From Stomoxys calcitrans (lineage: Eukaryota; Arthropoda; Insecta; Diptera; Muscidae), in NCBI RefSeq assembly GCF_963082655.1, contig NC_081555.1, forward strand, positions 89,912,272-89,976,271: a stretch of DNA of 64,000 bases, read 5' to 3'. Position numbers and translations under genes: made by a program. The notes under the pieces are model-generated. The model worked only from the letters and a program-made list of their open reading frames with translations, was not told the DNA's origin and searched no databases. This document shows positions 43,328 through 54,280 of the stretch, one piece after another. The stretch's first letter is position 1; each line of letters opens with the position of its first letter.

Positions 43328-45780
43328 ACCTTGTTAATAAGTTTCAATACAATTTCTGCCCAATTCTAAGAAATCTTACCACATAGAGACGGTGCAACAA
43401 AATCTAAATGATAATGCAATTCAGCACAATTCGATGCATTTTCAAGAGAAAAAATGCAGCTTGAGTGTGCGTGTGGTAAATATGTAAACAATTGCTTGCT
43501 CTAACTTGAAGTGTTGCCAGTTGCGTTTGAAGAAAGAGCAAGAGACAGAAGGGTGGTGGGCAGTCGGTGGTAAAATCATAACGAATATCGTACAATGACT
43601 TTAAATTTAAATTTTTTTGCTGACCAGGCTGTTGTAATTTTTTGCCATAACACTAAACTCCCCATTTTTCCCCACTGCTGCTGATATTATTCACACTCTC
43701 TATCTATATATATCTCTCTCTCTCTCTCTCTCTCGCTCGCTCGCTCTACACTTCGGCGGCCCACCATGCATAGAGTGTCAATGGCGGTCGATTAACTGTG
43801 CTCTATGGCCGGCTCATAGAGCTGTTGGCTGCTCATCTATATGTTTGTAATATCTTTGTGTGTAGGTATGTAAGTATCGGTTGCTTTGTTGTTGCCACCA
43901 GACGTAAAGAAAACATACTGCATAACTGTAATTTACAACAACATTAGCAAAGAAACTGTTCTTCTATTAGCAAACTTTCAAACAAACAAACAAAAAAAAA
44001 ACCATTTGAAAGAACAAAAACGAAACGAAAAAAAGAAAACGTTAAACAGAACACTGAACCGACGAACGGACAAACTAACGAACTACTGAAACAAGTTTTG
44101 AGTGTTTGAAAGCCTTTTTTGTGTCGTTATGTTTTTTTTTTATTTGCAACACTGAAGCTGAAAAACAAAAACGACACGACAGAGCAGACAAACAAAATCA
44201 CTTTGTAATGGTCATATCACCAAAGCCAAGCAACATTAATCCATCGGCAACATTCATACATACATATGTACATACCTCTGTACATGTATCGGAGTAGAGT
44301 AGCTACAGATAAAAAAAAACGATTGCCAATGTTCTTGTTCTCCGTTTGCTTTGTTTTTTTTTTTTTTTGGTATGTTTTGCCCAGATAATGAAGTTTTGTA
44401 GTGTCGAATTGCATCGAGTGGCTATGGAGGTGTTGTTGTTTCTTTACTACCGGCCGGTCATGCCAACATATGAACCGAAATCCCTTACTTAATGAAAAGT
44501 CCAAAAATGAAGCTCAAAATCACTCAACGTGGCCTAAGAAGTTAAAGCTTTTGAAAATGAAGCAATATTAAAGGTTAACAGGGGTTAAGTTGGAAGGGCA
44601 ACTGAATTTCTACTTCAATTCAAGCACATGCCCAGTGTACCTACCTAACAAGGAATAGAAAATCCATTTGTTGTCTGGCTTGATAGAAAATCTAATGTTG
44701 GACCTCTATTCTACAGTCTAAAATATGTTTGGCCCCTGGCTCTTCATACTGAAGGAATATTGAATTATCATCATCATTATGAATGAAAAGTCTTGAATAA
44801 AATCTGGCAACCCAAACTGAGCATAAAACCTACTATGGAAAAGTGTGGCTAGATGGAAAACCAGTTAGCAAAAAGCCTTTTTCTTCAAAGAATTGTCCTT
44901 ACAGTTGATACGCTCCCGCAAATATCCAAGTCGCTCTTTTTTTAAACCATTTGTGCGAACTATAACGTTTTTTTAATAGCCCACGTCAGGTCCTCGGTGC
45001 ACCAACAGAATGCACTCCTGCAAAGTAAGCCACAAACTCTAATATTAGATATCACATAGGTATATCTACTTATAGGTATCCACATTTCAATAAATCACAG
45101 ATTTCATTGACTCGGCTTCATGGCTATTACAACAAAGTTTTAGTTTAATGAACCTCTTGCCATTATTTTTGTTGATTACCTACCAAGTTTATATATGCCA
45201 CAAACCTAGTCATACAAAAGACTGCCAGACAACTTTAACACGCTTAAACACAAACATATACATATGAACATACATATGTATGTATGGCCACAAATTGTAC
45301 TACATATACTGTCAAGTTAGTTTAGCACAAAAATACATAACCTCAAATAATTGTTTGTTGTGTGAAAAATCGCATGATTTTTATGAGCGTTTAATGTAAC
45401 CGTTGATTGATTTTTGTTTTTGCTCTCAAAAATACCTATGGCAAGTTTTTGTTTCTTTTAAACTGTGCGCGAGATGGGATGAGCGAGAGTAAAGTAAGCT
45501 TGCGTTGTTTGTATATTTTTTCCCCTCGGATTATCCTACAATGATATACATACCTTTCGTTCGTGTGGTGAAATTTTTTGTGTAAACTTTGTTTAATAAT
45601 GGGTGTGTGTGTGTGTGTGTGTGGGGGGGGGGATGGGGGGTTGCATGGTAAACCTTGAATGACTCCCACCTTTATCAACTCCACCTCTCTCTTCAATTTG
45701 CGTGTCAAAAGTTATGTAGCTGCATGTGTGTATGTGCATAGTATGTAATGCATTGATTCATTCAAAAGAGTTTTGGTGTA
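43328..45780. other. Unique AT-rich DNA, no recognised gene
   Basis: A (CT)n tract at about 43711-43743. 43880-44300 is A-rich and UTR-like. A (GT)n tract followed by G runs at 45603-45642 could form a G-quadruplex. No convincing coding frame. Confidence 0.5.
45603..45642 (+). repeat. (GT)n followed by G-rich run
   Basis: About ten GT dinucleotides, then G10-A-T-G6. The opposite-strand His/Thr/Pro frame is a shadow. Confidence 0.85.
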
Positions 45781-45855
45781 TTTTTATATAATCCACCATA
45801 GGATGGGGGTGTAATAACTTCGTTTTTCGTTTGTAACACTTTGAAATACATTTTA
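45781..45855 (+). mobile_element. DINE 5' end scrap
   Basis: 'tatataatccaccatagga' with 'tgggggtgtaataacttcg' and 'gtttgtaacactttgaaat'. Truncated. Confidence 0.55.
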
Positions 45856-47194
45856 GCCAAAAATCACAGTAGTCGGCAGTTTAAGGATTTTGCCTTTTTC
45901 AATTCTTAGCAAATGTTCAATTCAATTGAAATTCGGTTTTTACAATTCGGCATTTTGTTTTAGAGTATTAATCACAATTTGTTTTATAAATTTCTGAAAT
46001 TTTCTATTTTTTAAAAAAAGTGATTTTTTTACCAGTAGTCGGCACCACTTTCCAATGTTCACCATAACATGTTCCTAAAGACGGCATATGGCATTTTGGT
46101 AAAGAAAATATTAATTTTTAATGAAAATTACTGATGTACTTATTTTTAAACACAGGTTTTACCTTATTAACTCACATACCTAACACAAATACACAAGGAA
46201 ACCCAAAAATAAATGCTACAACAACAAAAACAACAACAACTCATAGTGGAATGGGGGGAAAAAATAGGTGGAAATAAGTCTGCCATTTTGGAACGGATAG
46301 AGATATCTTCATGAATTTTTACATGGTTATAGCTGAGGTGTTATCCAGTTTATATGTAAAAAGGACCCTAAAAGTCCCAGGGGCCCATTGGTTGGCCTTC
46401 AAAGTTGTCTATGTCAAAAGCGCATTTATGGTCCGATTTTCATTTTTTTTTTTTTGTTGGAAAGTGAAAAAATACTCTTTTGTGACAAATAAATTTCAAA
46501 TTGAAAATATCATAAAACCAAAACTACTAAACATATCGTTCTAATTTTTCACAAATTTGTAGATAAATATCTTTTAAAATAAATGAGTAAAAAATTTGGA
46601 CGCATTTCTTGATGAAAACACCCAAAATCTCCACACTGGAGAAAGATGTTTGCAAAATTGGCATTTTTTGGTAAAATGTCTGTAGAGACCTCAATCCTTG
46701 GATGGCGCAAAATTTTTTTACATGCAATTAGTTATTACTTGGGGCAATGAAAATATGTCGTAAAGTTGACGGTCTCAGCTTTGCGTTTCAAGTTTTTTTG
46801 TTAAAAATGCCAATATTGTACTTCGAAGATCTCCTATTAGAGTTAACACAATTTATAAAAATTACATTTAAAACGCATCTACATTCTCTACCGGACAGTA
46901 AGCAACATTGATAGTGCTGGACCAAGTTTTCTGCATAGAGACGATCAAATTACCTTTTTTGCGAAAAAAATCCAAAAATTGACTTTTTTCACATTTTTTG
47001 ATTCGTAACTCGCATAACTTTTGACTGAAGAATCGGACCTTAGAATATATTGCGACAAAAAAAATAGTAATTTTTATTAGCTTTCCACATCAGTTAAAAA
47101 ATTTTAAATCGGCTCAGAAATGCTTTGGCGAGAATAAAAAATAAGAAATAAGCTTAAAAAAAAAAATTAATTGGTCAATTTTCTTGGACACTGT
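45856..47194. other. AT-rich DNA, unassigned
   Basis: No coding frame. Oligo-T and oligo-A rich; a repeat origin is possible but not shown. Confidence 0.4.
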
Positions 47195-47432
47195 TTGCAT
47201 ATTCTCAACCAAATCGGATAAAAATTGCGGCTTCCATGGGCTCAAGAAGTCAAATCGGGAGATCGGTGTATATGGGAGCTATATCCAAATTTGAACCAAT
47301 ATGGTCCATTTGCAATCGACCTACATCAATATAAAGAATCTATGCAAAATTTCTAGCGGCTAGCTCTACGCGTTCGACCGCTATTGTGATTTCGACCGAC
47401 GAATGGACGGACATGGCTAGCTCGAATCAGAA
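47195..47432 (-). mobile_element. DINE family 1-like, 5' part without terminus
   Basis: A monomer ('ggctcaagaagtcaaatcgg'), linker 'tttctagcggctagctctac' and 'cgacgaatggacggacatgg' in minus orientation. The 5' terminus is missing where non-LTR sequence begins. Confidence 0.7.
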
Positions 47433-47439
47433 TTTCGAG

Positions 47440-47850
47440 ACAAGTGACTGCTGGTGTTAGTCAGCATGGTTTTCTGAATCGCTGCTACCGTGATATTGTC
47501 TTGATGGCCAATGCAATTAAATTGCAAGAACGGTGCATTTCCGAGCCCTGGTGCTGCGATTTTCGGAACGGGAAGCTGCAGCTGCGTATATAGCCGCACG
47601 GGGAAATCCACTTCTGACTACTACACAGCACCTGGCAGAGTAGTCACTATGACTGCATTCTCGTAATGACGTCAAGCCAGAGCACGAACGGAAATGCACC
47701 CACTACATGCAGCGGTTACACCTCACAGACACCGATCGATGATGGATGCGGTTCTAACAAACCGAAGAGAACCATGGTCTAGGGTTCTCTCTTCTCCCTG
47801 GCCGGTGAGTATTCCAGAGCGTCAATCCGGTACATGGAACAAGCTGCCAG
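47440..47850 (-). pseudogene. Non-LTR N-terminal region and endonuclease start, second copy
   Basis: Homologous to 24340-25260. It begins MYRIDALEYSPARE (compare MHRIDPMEL), then the zinc motif SVRCNRCM ... HFRSCSGLTSLREC (47750-47640, one in-frame stop). In a shifted frame it reads the endonuclease start PFLQFNCIGHQDNITVAAIQ followed by KTMLTN (47560-47470). The 2A-like segment is absent, as about 25 residues after MYRIDALEYSPARE are deleted. The catalytic Glu after IQ is Lys, as in the other copy. Confidence 0.65.
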
Positions 47851-48012
47851 GGGATTGTAGTCTCATGTTTGCCAGTCTCACTAATATTGTGAGATCAAAA
47901 ATGTACATCGTAGTAAAACTTCAATCATATTGCCGACTCTATATAAAGCCTCAGTAAACAAGGAAATTTTATCGTCCGTAAATGACCGATCTTCCCCTGA
48001 AGATCCTATAAT

Positions 48013-48324
48013 TAATTGTAATTTTCTTCATCCCGTTCAGAGATGGATGTTTTATATTTGGTACTTTTATCTACAATAAAGAGGTAGGTATCAGTTCCAC
48101 ATTCCTCGCATTCATCCCTAGCTCGTTTATCGTTGCTCAAGTCAAGAGCCAAACTTCGTCCACACATGCGGTCAATTTCGTGTCCTCCTTGTACTACAAG
48201 GCTTGTAGGTATCCATTAGGATATCGTTTTTTTCCAGTTGGTAGAGAATAGGCGAGATATCTACACAGTATTTGGTGTGGATACTCAAATCTGAGCCTAT
48301 GTATATCCTCCGCACTAACCAACC
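48013..48324 (-). pseudogene. Protein-coding relic, unidentified
   Basis: The minus strand reads EDIHRLRFEYPHQILCRYLA then YSLPTGKKRYPNGYLQAL, a one-base shift, then VVQGGHEIDRMCGRSLALDL and ARDECEECGTDTYLFIVDKS to a TAA. The composition is protein-like across the shift, with a CEEC pair. It is probably part of a mobile element, but the family was not recognised. Confidence 0.4.
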
Positions 48325-50927
48325 AACTTTTCTGCCAACCAAAAATCCATTTCATGAATATACATATTCAAATTTTCTTTTTTGTTTACTAAAAACAAGG
48401 CAACCCTGAAATTTAGAAACCCACTTCCTTTATTTCACCATCTAACTAACCTTGACCTAATTTTTTTTTGAAAAACGTATTCTTAATTTTAAGGCAATGT
48501 CTTAAAGAAAATTTTTGTAGTACTCTGCATATGTGTTTGTCGATGACCATCACACATGACCGCCCATCCTTCGTTTGTCGCCTTGGAAGTCGCGAGTGTA
48601 CAATAAAGCAATTTTATATGGCAATTAAATTAAATCATTCGGTCAACCCCTATCTAAAAATCTCCAGAATAACTTCTCAACTTCCCCATCCATTTAATTT
48701 TTTCATACTCATGCTCATGAACAACAAACAACACAGAAAGACTCAATTGTATTTGTATGTTGTTGCTGCTCGTGCTGCTATCATATTTGTTTTGCTACAA
48801 TATACTACACTACACTTTTATTATCATGTTGCGAGAGCTTTTTCGCCTGCTACTCTCTTGTTGGTTTATATTCTCTCCAGCTCTCTAGTTCTTTTGTTGT
48901 TACTTTTTTCAACACATATACAGAATGTATGAAGGCAATACGTTGTCCACACTCTATTGAAAAGTGCATGCAGCACAATCACTCACTCTCTGTCTCTCTC
49001 TCTCTTGTCTTACTCTCTGCTGCTGGTGATTTCTGTGCGCCTATTACGAATTAAACAAACAAGACAAGATTTATGTTGTTAGTTTTAATTTTACTGGATT
49101 GGGGAGCCAGCCAGCCCCCCCATATTCATTCATTCATTGTTGTTGCTGCTGCTGCTGTTTGTTTGTTGTCATCGAGGTTGTTGTTGCCATTTATTTCTTC
49201 CACTTTTTCGGTTGGCTTGCTTTTTGACTGTTGTGTCTGCTTCCGAATTGTGAAAAGAAACCAAAACGAAAAAAAATCTCAAACACACACAAACGAATAG
49301 AGAGATTGATGATGCTCTTCTTCCTTTGTTGGTCAATTGTTGTTGCTATTCTGTGCGTTGAGTAAACATCTGTTAAGTTATTATAAATATTTAAGAGTTT
49401 AAGGCATTTTTTCACTCTCTCTCTATTTCTTGGCTTGGGTGCAGTGTTGTTAGAGAGTGTTGCTGTTTTCTGTGGGGTAAAGGGAAGGGTGCTCTAATGA
49501 CGAGTGCGTTATTTGTTTGTTGTTTGTTTTGCTTTTCTCCAAATTAAAGTGGAAAAAATCATATGCCAGCAATTGAGATGAGGAGGAAAAAATTACACCC
49601 AAAAAATGTGAACAATAATTTTTATTAAGAGTCATATGTTTGCACATAGGAAATAAACCTATACACTTTAATTATGCACAGTGCACACTTGTTTTGTTGC
49701 TTCTTTTTTGTCGACAGCAGAGTGGGTTGTTAGAAAGTGGTGGGAGTTGTGTTAAAGCGAAAATTTTTTTTTTTTTTTAAAGAATGCGTTTTTTGTGGAG
49801 GAGGGTCTATTAAAGAGGAACTTCTTTAATTTTTTTCTTCTCCATTTTACACAAAAAATATTCATTATAATGATTGAAAGAGATGTATGTAGGTATTTAT
49901 GCTGCTGCTACTTTTGCTGTAATTGTTGTGTTTTTGTAGCCGACTTCCATGCTTGATGTTTTGGTTGTTGTTCCTTCGTTCGTTTATTGCTGATGAAGCT
50001 CTCGTGTCTATAGTTTTTGTTCTTGTTGCCTTTGCTGCTGCTGCCTTGATTCGTTTATTGGTGTTGTTTGTAGGATGTGTGCTTTACTGCTACTCGCGTC
50101 TCGTTTGTTTGTCAGTGGACAAGACAGAAGTTGAAAACGCAGCAGCAGCAGGAGCTGCTGCGACAACAGCATTGAGGCAGCTGCGAAAAAATCGTTTTCA
50201 TATTATAACGGCATTGGCAAAGAGAGCTTATTTTCAGTTGCCCTGAGAGCATGAGACCGTGTGGTTTTGTGTGGATTTGTTTTTCTGTGTGTTTTTAAAC
50301 AATTTTTGCGTCATTACTACAACTAAATAAAATATTTTTATTCAAACTTATAAGCAAGTTCGACATACAAACAAACATACATAAATATGTATGCATAAGT
50401 ACATATTCATCTCCATCGCGTCGTCGGTATTTCGGGTATGTGTAAACGAGGAGTGAGTGTGGGAATCAGCCCATCGTCAGAAGGAGGAAAGCAACAACAT
50501 TAAATTGTTGTTTGTGTTTTTTTTGGTATTGTTTTTTTGCTTGCTTTGTTGTGTTCCCTACATCATCTATCTACACTTCTTCGTTGGCTGTTGAAAAAAA
50601 AAGAAAAAAGTTTTTCGTTCTGTCGGTTAGATGGTTGGTTGCTCTGTCATTTTGGGGGTCTCTGCATTTTTTCTTATTCTCCTCAGTCAGTGTGCTTTTG
50701 CATTTGTTTGTGTGCGTGTGAGTATTACGGTCGCCGCCGCAGTCGTTGCCGTAGTAGTGCAAAGTGTTTCTTCTTGGGTGTATTTTTTGGTTCTGCCTCG
50801 CTGACGTTGACCGCATCGTCGTTGTTAATAAAATAAAGAAATTAAAATTAAATAAAATAATCCAATTCTACCGTACAACAACAACCATAACAAATTAATA
50901 CATAATTAAACAATAAGCAGCAGTGCA
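48325..50927. other. Unique DNA with UTR/regulatory character
   Basis: CTG/TTG-rich patches at 49137-49160, 49890-49930 and 50030-50045, (CT)n at 48988-49005, and CAG runs at 50140-50160. The longer frames (48468-48932, 49923-50246) are hydrophobic low-complexity shadows with no domain. Confidence 0.45.
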
Positions 50928-50981
50928 ATGGTGGAAAACGAAAGAAAGCAAACACAAAGTAAACACAAATACTAGACAAAA

Positions 50982-51137
50982 ATGCTAAAATGTATTGAAT
51001 CGAAGAAATGCTTGCCAATGTGTGTGGTGTGCCAACAGAATGCGATTAAGCAACAAAGTGCAATGCGAATTGTGATCACCGCAGTATTAAAAAATAAAGA
51101 AACAAAAAATGCATTTATTGATAAAAGTAGCAAATGA
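50982..51137 (+). CDS. Candidate 51-codon small ORF, Cys-containing
   Basis: ATG at 50982 opens MLKCIESKKCLPMCVVCQQN and continues to a TGA at 51135-51137, with Cys at residues 4, 10, 14 and 17. It follows about 150 bp of A-rich, CAA-rich 5'UTR-like sequence. An earlier short frame (MVENERKQTQSKHKY) starts at 50928 in a better start context. It may be a translated small ORF or an upstream ORF of a longer transcript, or chance. No family was recognised. Confidence 0.2.
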   Translation: MLKCIESKKCLPMCVVCQQNAIKQQSAMRIVITAVLKNKETKNAFIDKSSK

Positions 51138-51990
51138 GCGAGTGAGAATTGCATTTTTTTTCCTTTGATTACTTTCAAAACAACAACACCAAAAAGAAAA
51201 TTTGTGGTAGCTTGGAAATAATAAGAAAATAATGAAAAATGATAATTGTACTGTGTGGCTAAAAATGAAAAAAAGGAAAATGTGAAGAAAATTTAGATAT
51301 TTGGAATACCTGTGCCAGTCATTTTTAAATTCTTCGCCTAAGGAAATGTAACACCTGCCCCAAATGGAAATATTTCTACCATGTTTGTTGATTCTCAAAC
51401 AGTTTAACAAAATCTTTGAATTCAAATAAGAGAAACTTATGAAATAACTGCAGTGAGCTTCTTACTACACATACTATTCAATATACATATACCTACTCAG
51501 TGTTGGATATGATTTTTTTAACCCACGCAAGTACATATTGATATCCAAAAATATACTCAAAACAAAAACAACTTGTGGTGATGTGAGATCAATTTTATTA
51601 TTTGCTACGTTGAATTTTGAAGTTCTTTGAAGCAACTTTCACATACACATACACGTACTTTGTGTTGAAACAAAAAATTCTTTAATGACTTGGGCAATTC
51701 TACCGTTAATCGATTTCAAACCAAAATGTCAAATGTTTAAATGTGATTAATAGCCATGGACAGTGTTGCCAAATTGTCTAAAATTAAAAAGAAATTATGA
51801 AACTGTGTAATAAAATGAACGAGTTAGAAACTGATATATATTACAACAAAAAACAAAAATAAAGTTATATGGCAAATTTACTTGGTTGTTTGCACAAAGT
51901 ATCTAAGCGAATAGACAATTGAAACCAGAGTGAATTTAGGGTTCCGGTGTTACCGACGTGTGACTTATTGTCTGTTATCGTGTGCAATCG
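51138..51990. other. AT-rich DNA, no recognised gene
   Basis: No coding frame and no repeat family recognised. Confidence 0.5.
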
Positions 51991-52230
51991 AAGCTTAAAT
52001 AATATTTCGGTGTAAATTTCAGTAAACTTCGACAAAAATGCAGGCTTCTTAGGGCTTAAGAAGTTAAATCGTAGAAAAAACTTGTATATACTAGTATCTG
52101 GTCCGTATTTGTTGCGATTATTGAAGAGCATCTCTATTCCTCATACATCGCATTTAAAAAAATCGGACAAAAATTGCATCTTAATTGAGCTCTAACCGTT
52201 AAAGTCACATGGACCTTAACAAATATTTTA
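51991..52230 (-). repeat. Decayed DINE monomer(s)
   Basis: 'gtaaatttcagtaaacttcg', 'ttagggcttaagaagttaaa' and 'aaatcggacaaaaattgc' follow monomer order with heavy decay. Confidence 0.45.
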
Positions 52231-52424
52231 ACAATGTGCCGAACGACGCATTGATGCAGTCTTAAAACCAGTAACGGGTCCTATGTAGAAAAATTGTGAG
52301 TCCCATAACTAAATATAAGGGAGAAAGTGGCACAGGAGGGTATTTCGTCACCACCTCTATGATTGAACACCAAAAATAACCTACTATGGATGCTAACTGA
52401 GACTATTACTCAAAAGGAGTAAGA

Positions 52425-52515
52425 AGGAGATCAGTGAAGCTTTCGGTATGATCACGGGACACATAGGACTACCAGCTCAGTTTTACAGAAAGGGTGTGAC
52501 AAATGTTAGCATGTG
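52425..52515 (+). pseudogene. LOA/I-like RNase H-to-zinc-tail fragment
   Basis: The plus frame reads ISEAFGMITGHIGLPAQFYR then VTNVSMCQ, matching the reverse complement of 40555-40580 and the segment before MCRACGED at 29720. A SINE follows directly. Confidence 0.55.
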
Positions 52516-52537
52516 TCAGCATAGGCGAACTATGATC

Positions 52538-52745
52538 CCCTCCTAATTTCTAATGCTGTGAGGTACAGTGCTATTTGGAAAAATGGTATGGCAGCCATGC
52601 AAAACTTCTCCCCAAAGAGGTGTTGCATTGAGGCACCTCGTTTGGACTCAGCTATAAAAAAGGAGGCCCCTTCCGATTGAGCATAAAAACAAAATTCAGT
52701 CGTACAGCTCCCTTTGTTATGTGAAGAGTTTGACGGGCTGTTAAT
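52538..52745 (+). mobile_element. SINE, headless copy
   Basis: 'gtgaggtacagtgctatttg', 'cttctccccaaagaggtgtt', 'gcctcgtttggactcagcta'-like blocks and 'aaaggaggccccttccgatt'. The tail is decayed. Confidence 0.65.
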
Positions 52746-53039
52746 TAATCGAATGTTTGTGGGAACTTTTGTAGTGATGACTGTAGAAAAGATAATGAAA
52801 TTTTGGAGCATTTCCTATGTAATTAGTCGGTTTTCACGGCAATCAGAGGCATGGATTGCGAAAAAATTAGGGGTATTCGTAAGATGTTTACGAAGGCATA
52901 TTTTTAGTATTGAGAGCGCAAAACGAGCTGATCACTGGCTTCGTTGTATGTGAATAGTGGCCTGAGACAGATTAATATCTGCTAACTTTTTTCAACCTTA
53001 CTAAAGAAATATTTTTCACGTGAATGAATATAAATATAA
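52746..53039. other. Unassigned
   Basis: A 79-codon frame (52714-52953) has no recognised domain. Confidence 0.4.
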
Positions 53040-54280
53040 ATCAACAGTGATTCGTTTTCCTGTACGTGAGTATCACATTCCAGGTTTTGGAAAAAGTAAG
53101 GTTTGTTTCTAAAAGCAGATACATTTCTGATGCTTTGTAATCGCTAAGGAAGAGTATTCCAATAACGTATTGAACCATTGAAAAATTGGCACTTCGATAC
53201 TTTGGTTTCCGTCTCAAGCGTATGACTCTTTTTCCTATATTAGACCTAACAAATTTGAGTCAATCAAAAATATATCTTGGTTGATGTGCCTCTTACATTC
53301 AATAGAGATATTAAATACACATCATAAACTAAATTTGGAAATATCGCAGATTTCTTCTTAACCCAAGCCAATAAATAACGTAAAATAGAATTGAATGCCA
53401 CGACCAATTTACGAACGCTAAAGTCTGTAATTTCGCATAGGTTTTTAGTTTTTAAGGTTCTTTTTTCTCTCTATTAACAAGAATGGATATGTTTCGTAAG
53501 GAGAATCATATTCTTGTGAAAACTTGACAATTTTCATTTATGACTGTTAAGAAAAAAAAGTATTTGCGATGAGCCAACAATAAACATAAACCCTTCCTGA
53601 CTAACGTCCTGTCCTGAGCTAAGAAAATTTGCACGTCATTTGCATAAATATGAATTCGACTATAGATTATTTGGAAAGGATCGCAAATGATCTGTTGAGG
53701 AAACAAGTGGACCTATAATAGATTCATGCAGAAATCCCTACTCACTGTCAAAGGTTCTCATTCTTTGTCGGCAGAATAAATCGATCGACGTTTTACATAA
53801 ATTTAGATGGGTCAGACTCTAAAGTCTTATGGATGGAAAATCGTTAAACTTTAAAAATCAAATTATGAGGATCAACTGAGACAAATACTGTAGAATGGTC
53901 GAGCAGGACAAGGAAATGGTTTTGGTTGGTGTCAATATCCCTCCGAATTTACACGGACACTTCAAGTAATACGCTGGTAATATATAAAACATCAATCCAC
54001 AGTCGTTAATAACGATTCACGATCTGATTACGTATTATTTTCTCTCTACTTTAGAAAGGTAGCATAAGATCGATTTTGGCCGATGTTCTGCGTAGGATTT
54101 GGGAACAGGAATTTTCTTAGGATAGATGACGGAAATTCAGTGTTAAAGAATTAGTTGAATAGAGGCAGCAGGCAAAAAAGGAGTATCCCCACAAACTTTG
54201 CAATACTGTCAAAACCAAATGTATTCCATTTAACATGCTTAAAGCTGCTTAAAACCTCATAATGAAAGTATAATGCGAAA
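53040..54280 (-). pseudogene. CR1/Jockey-like non-LTR reverse transcriptase, decayed
   Basis: Minus-strand remnants in correct order. ILRKFLFPNPTQNIGQNRSY (54140-54070, the IPxPKxxxxxRPI block). HFLVLLDHSTVFVSVDPHNL (53925-53860, motif A, normally LLDxSKAFDSVDH). GFLHESIIGPLV (53740-53705, motif B, normally GVPQGSxLGPLLF). HIYANDVQIFL (53655-53620, motif C, normally YADDVQIYL). Then a C-terminal NGSIRYWNTLP (53195-53150). No single frame spans two motifs cleanly and the catalytic residues are substituted, so it is long dead. There is no sign of RNase H. Confidence 0.6.

Noticed and set aside
45603..45642. G-rich run as telomeric or switch-like sequence
   Set aside because: Only a GT microsatellite followed by two G runs; no repeat unit.
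48468..50246. 154- and 107-codon hydrophobic frames
   Set aside because: Low-complexity TTG/CTG-rich DNA; no domain, and codon use follows base composition.
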